A stretch of 64,000 nt of DNA. Source: Marinomonas spartinae (lineage in GTDB: Bacteria; Pseudomonadota; Gammaproteobacteria; Pseudomonadales; Marinomonadaceae). Positions 62,532 through 64,000 of the stretch are shown here, piece by piece (within the stretch, counting starts at the first letter, position 1; every line of letters starts with the position of its first letter). The stretch lies in assembly GCF_016461715.1 (NCBI RefSeq), contig NZ_JAEMUI010000008.1, positions 62,001 to 126,000 on the forward strand, given 5' to 3'. The position numbers and the translations under genes are program-made. The notes under the pieces are model-generated. The model did no database searches, had not been told where the DNA came from, and saw only the letters and a list, made by a program, of their open reading frames with translations.

Positions 62532-64000
62532 ATGGATTATGAAGCAGCTTTTTTACGTGAACGCACTGCTCGAAAAAGAGCCGAGAGCATTCTCGAGGAG
62601 AAAAGTCGAGAGCTGCACTTACTGAATCAAACGCTGAATGACAATGTGGAATCCTTGGAGTTGGCTCTGCGGGAAAATAAGTTTCTTATGCACATTGGCC
62701 GTTATGGGCTCGAAAAACCCCGATTACGGGACTTTTTACCAACCATAGTGAAGGATATGCTGCGCTTGAGTGACGTGCCGTTTGCTGTGTATTTCCATTT
62801 CCCCTTTGATTCCAGTCAAGCGGATTATCGTTCCGATTTACTGCGTAATGAAAAAAACTTAAACACGGGGACGGCCTCTATTGCTCGTTCCGACTTAGAT
62901 TTATTGGCCTGTGAGATTGAGGAGAAGGTTAGAGAAACAAGAAGAACCCATTTCCAAACGGTAGCTGTGACGATTGATAACGTCACCATAGATACAGTGG
63001 TGGCTCTGCCCATTATCAGCTTGGACTATCTTGGCGGCATCATTATTTTGTTTAGCCAAGGGTTAACATCAAGGCAGCAAAAAGAAATCGACATGTTTCG
63101 AGCGGGTATGAAACAGCTGGCGATTATGATGGAACACCGTTATCAAGAAGATAAATTATTGGCGAGTTATAAAGACATTAAAGTCGCTAATGAAGCGCTA
63201 AAAGAGACTCAGAAAAAGTTAGTTCAATCGGAAAAAATGGCCACTGTGGGTCAGTTATCAGCGGGCATTGCACACGAAATTAATAATCCGATGGGATTTA
63301 TTAAAAGCAATATGGGGACCTTAAGTGGGTATGTTGATGATTTTGTCGAGTATGTGATGGCGTCAAAGTCATTGGTGGATCAGGCCTTATTACGAGATGA
63401 CTCGCTAAGTGAATCGGCCAAGGCGCTAGAGACCTTATGGCAAAATGTGGATATGGCGTTTTTATTAGAGGACAGTAAGAGTTTGCTCGACGAATCGCAA
63501 CACGGTGTCAAAAGGATTCTGGATATTGTGGGCGGGTTAAAGCGTTTTTCGCGTCAATCAGACCATCAAAAAGAGCAGTGCAATATTGTTAGTATCATTG
63601 ATGAAGCCTTAAACATGGCTCATAACGAACTCAAATATAAGGGAAAAGTCATCAAACAAATAGAAACCGTACAACCTGTGATGGGCAAAAGTGGCGAATT
63701 GTTACAAGTGTTTTTAAACTTGTTTGTGAACGCTTCCCATGCGATGAATGAGCAGGGGAAGTTGACGGTGAGTGTTGAGGATAAAGAGAACGGCGTACAA
63801 ATTAACGTCGCCGATAATGGCAGTGGTATTGATCCCAAACATCTAGATTCTATTTTTAACCCTTTCTTTACAACGAAAGAAGTGGGGGTTGGGACAGGAT
63901 TGGGCTTGTCCATTTCTTATGGAATCGTTGAAGAACACAATGGCACGATTGACGTGACGAGTGAATTAGGTGTGGGCACGGTGTTTAGCATTTGGTTGCC
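62532..64000 (+). CDS. H-NOX-associated sensor histidine kinase (runs off the window)
   Basis: The frame from ATG 62532 (AGGGGG 7 bases upstream) is open to the window end (489 codons seen). It begins with a coiled coil (RERTARKRAESILEEKSREL), then a GAF-like region (about 50-205), a second coiled coil, HisKA with the H-box AGIAHEINNP (His248), and HATPase_c with LNLFVNASHAM, DNGSGID and FNPFFTTKEVGVGTGLGLS. No transmembrane helix. H-NOX proteins inhibit such kinases when bound to NO. A receiver domain could follow beyond base 64000. Confidence 0.9.
   Translation, partial: MDYEAAFLRERTARKRAESILEEKSRELHLLNQTLNDNVESLELALRENKFLMHIGRYGLEKPRLRDFLPTIVKDMLRLSDVPFAVYFHFPFDSSQADYRSDLLRNEKNLNTGTASIARSDLDLLACEIEEKVRETRRTHFQTVAVTIDNVTIDTVVALPIISLDYLGGIIILFSQGLTSRQQKEIDMFRAGMKQLAIMMEHRYQEDKLLASYKDIKVANEALKETQKKLVQSEKMATVGQLSAGIAHEINNPMGFIKSNMGTLSGYVDDFVEYVMASKSLVDQALLRDDSLSESAKALETLWQNVDMAFLLEDSKSLLDESQHGVKRILDIVGGLKRFSRQSDHQKEQCNIVSIIDEALNMAHNELKYKGKVIKQIETVQPVMGKSGELLQVFLNLFVNASHAMNEQGKLTVSVEDKENGVQINVADNGSGIDPKHLDSIFNPFFTTKEVGVGTGLGLSISYGIVEEHNGTIDVTSELGVGTVFSIWL

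Noticed and set aside
1..64000. CRISPR array, tRNA/rRNA genes, insertion sequences, prophage or integron
   Set aside because: No regularly spaced repeats, no tRNA-like cloverleaf or rRNA segment noticed, and no transposase, integrase or phage protein among the reading frames.

Overview
The window looks like chromosomal DNA of a marine gammaproteobacterium of the Oceanospirillales type, most like Marinomonas. This is inferred from gene content and order: nrdR-ribD-ribB(X)-ribH-nusB, betB-betA, an OlsF-type ornithine-lipid synthase, an H-NOX/kinase pair, four EamA-type exporters and three chemoreceptors. Base composition is moderate and even. I saw no rRNA, tRNA, CRISPR array, transposase, integrase or phage gene, so this is core or stable accessory chromosome rather than an island.

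Layout. 1-7.1 kb: end of an MFS exporter, a MATE exporter, a CheY-like protein that has lost its phospho-acceptor, a divergent LysR/EamA pair, an AraC/LysE pair and a DUF1127 miniprotein. 7.1-11.4 kb: an ammonium transporter, then a Fur-box-preceded exbB-exbD-exbD-tonB operon. 11.5-17.8 kb: a glycerophosphodiesterase and a four-gene ABC importer, all on the minus strand, divergent from a ROK regulator. 17.9-24.4 kb: mltA, a DnaJ-related protein and two convergent chemoreceptors. 24.8-27.9 kb: betB-betA (choline to glycine betaine) with a 30-bp perfect palindrome upstream but no betI. 28.3-31.6 kb: small genes (an orphan CBM48 protein, a His-rich 47-residue membrane peptide, two hypotheticals) around olsF.

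31.7-39.8 kb is the most coherent system: an ECF sigma factor and a ChrR-type zinc/cupin anti-sigma on the minus strand, divergent from an eight-gene operon (NTF2-like, SDR, FAD oxidoreductase, DUF1365, cyclopropane-fatty-acid-synthase-like methyltransferase, DUF2878, a secreted protein, a DUF3833 lipoprotein). Both sides carry TGATCC-N16-CGT promoter signatures, so the sigma factor probably controls itself and a membrane-lipid modification programme, as in singlet-oxygen/photooxidative responses.

40-57.6 kb: a CBS protein, EamA/LysR pair, rlmF, psuK-psuG (pseudouridine salvage) with an 11-bp-arm operator, plsC, the uncharacterised DUF2868/DUF3482 GTPase pair, a cytosine-deaminase-like hydrolase, an Lrp/EamA pair, a third chemoreceptor, ettA and another EamA exporter. 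57.8-61.8 kb: the riboflavin cluster, without a riboflavin synthase gene and with a RibB whose GTP-cyclohydrolase-like half lacks the zinc cysteines. 61.9-64 kb: an H-NOX gas sensor followed by a histidine kinase that runs off the end.
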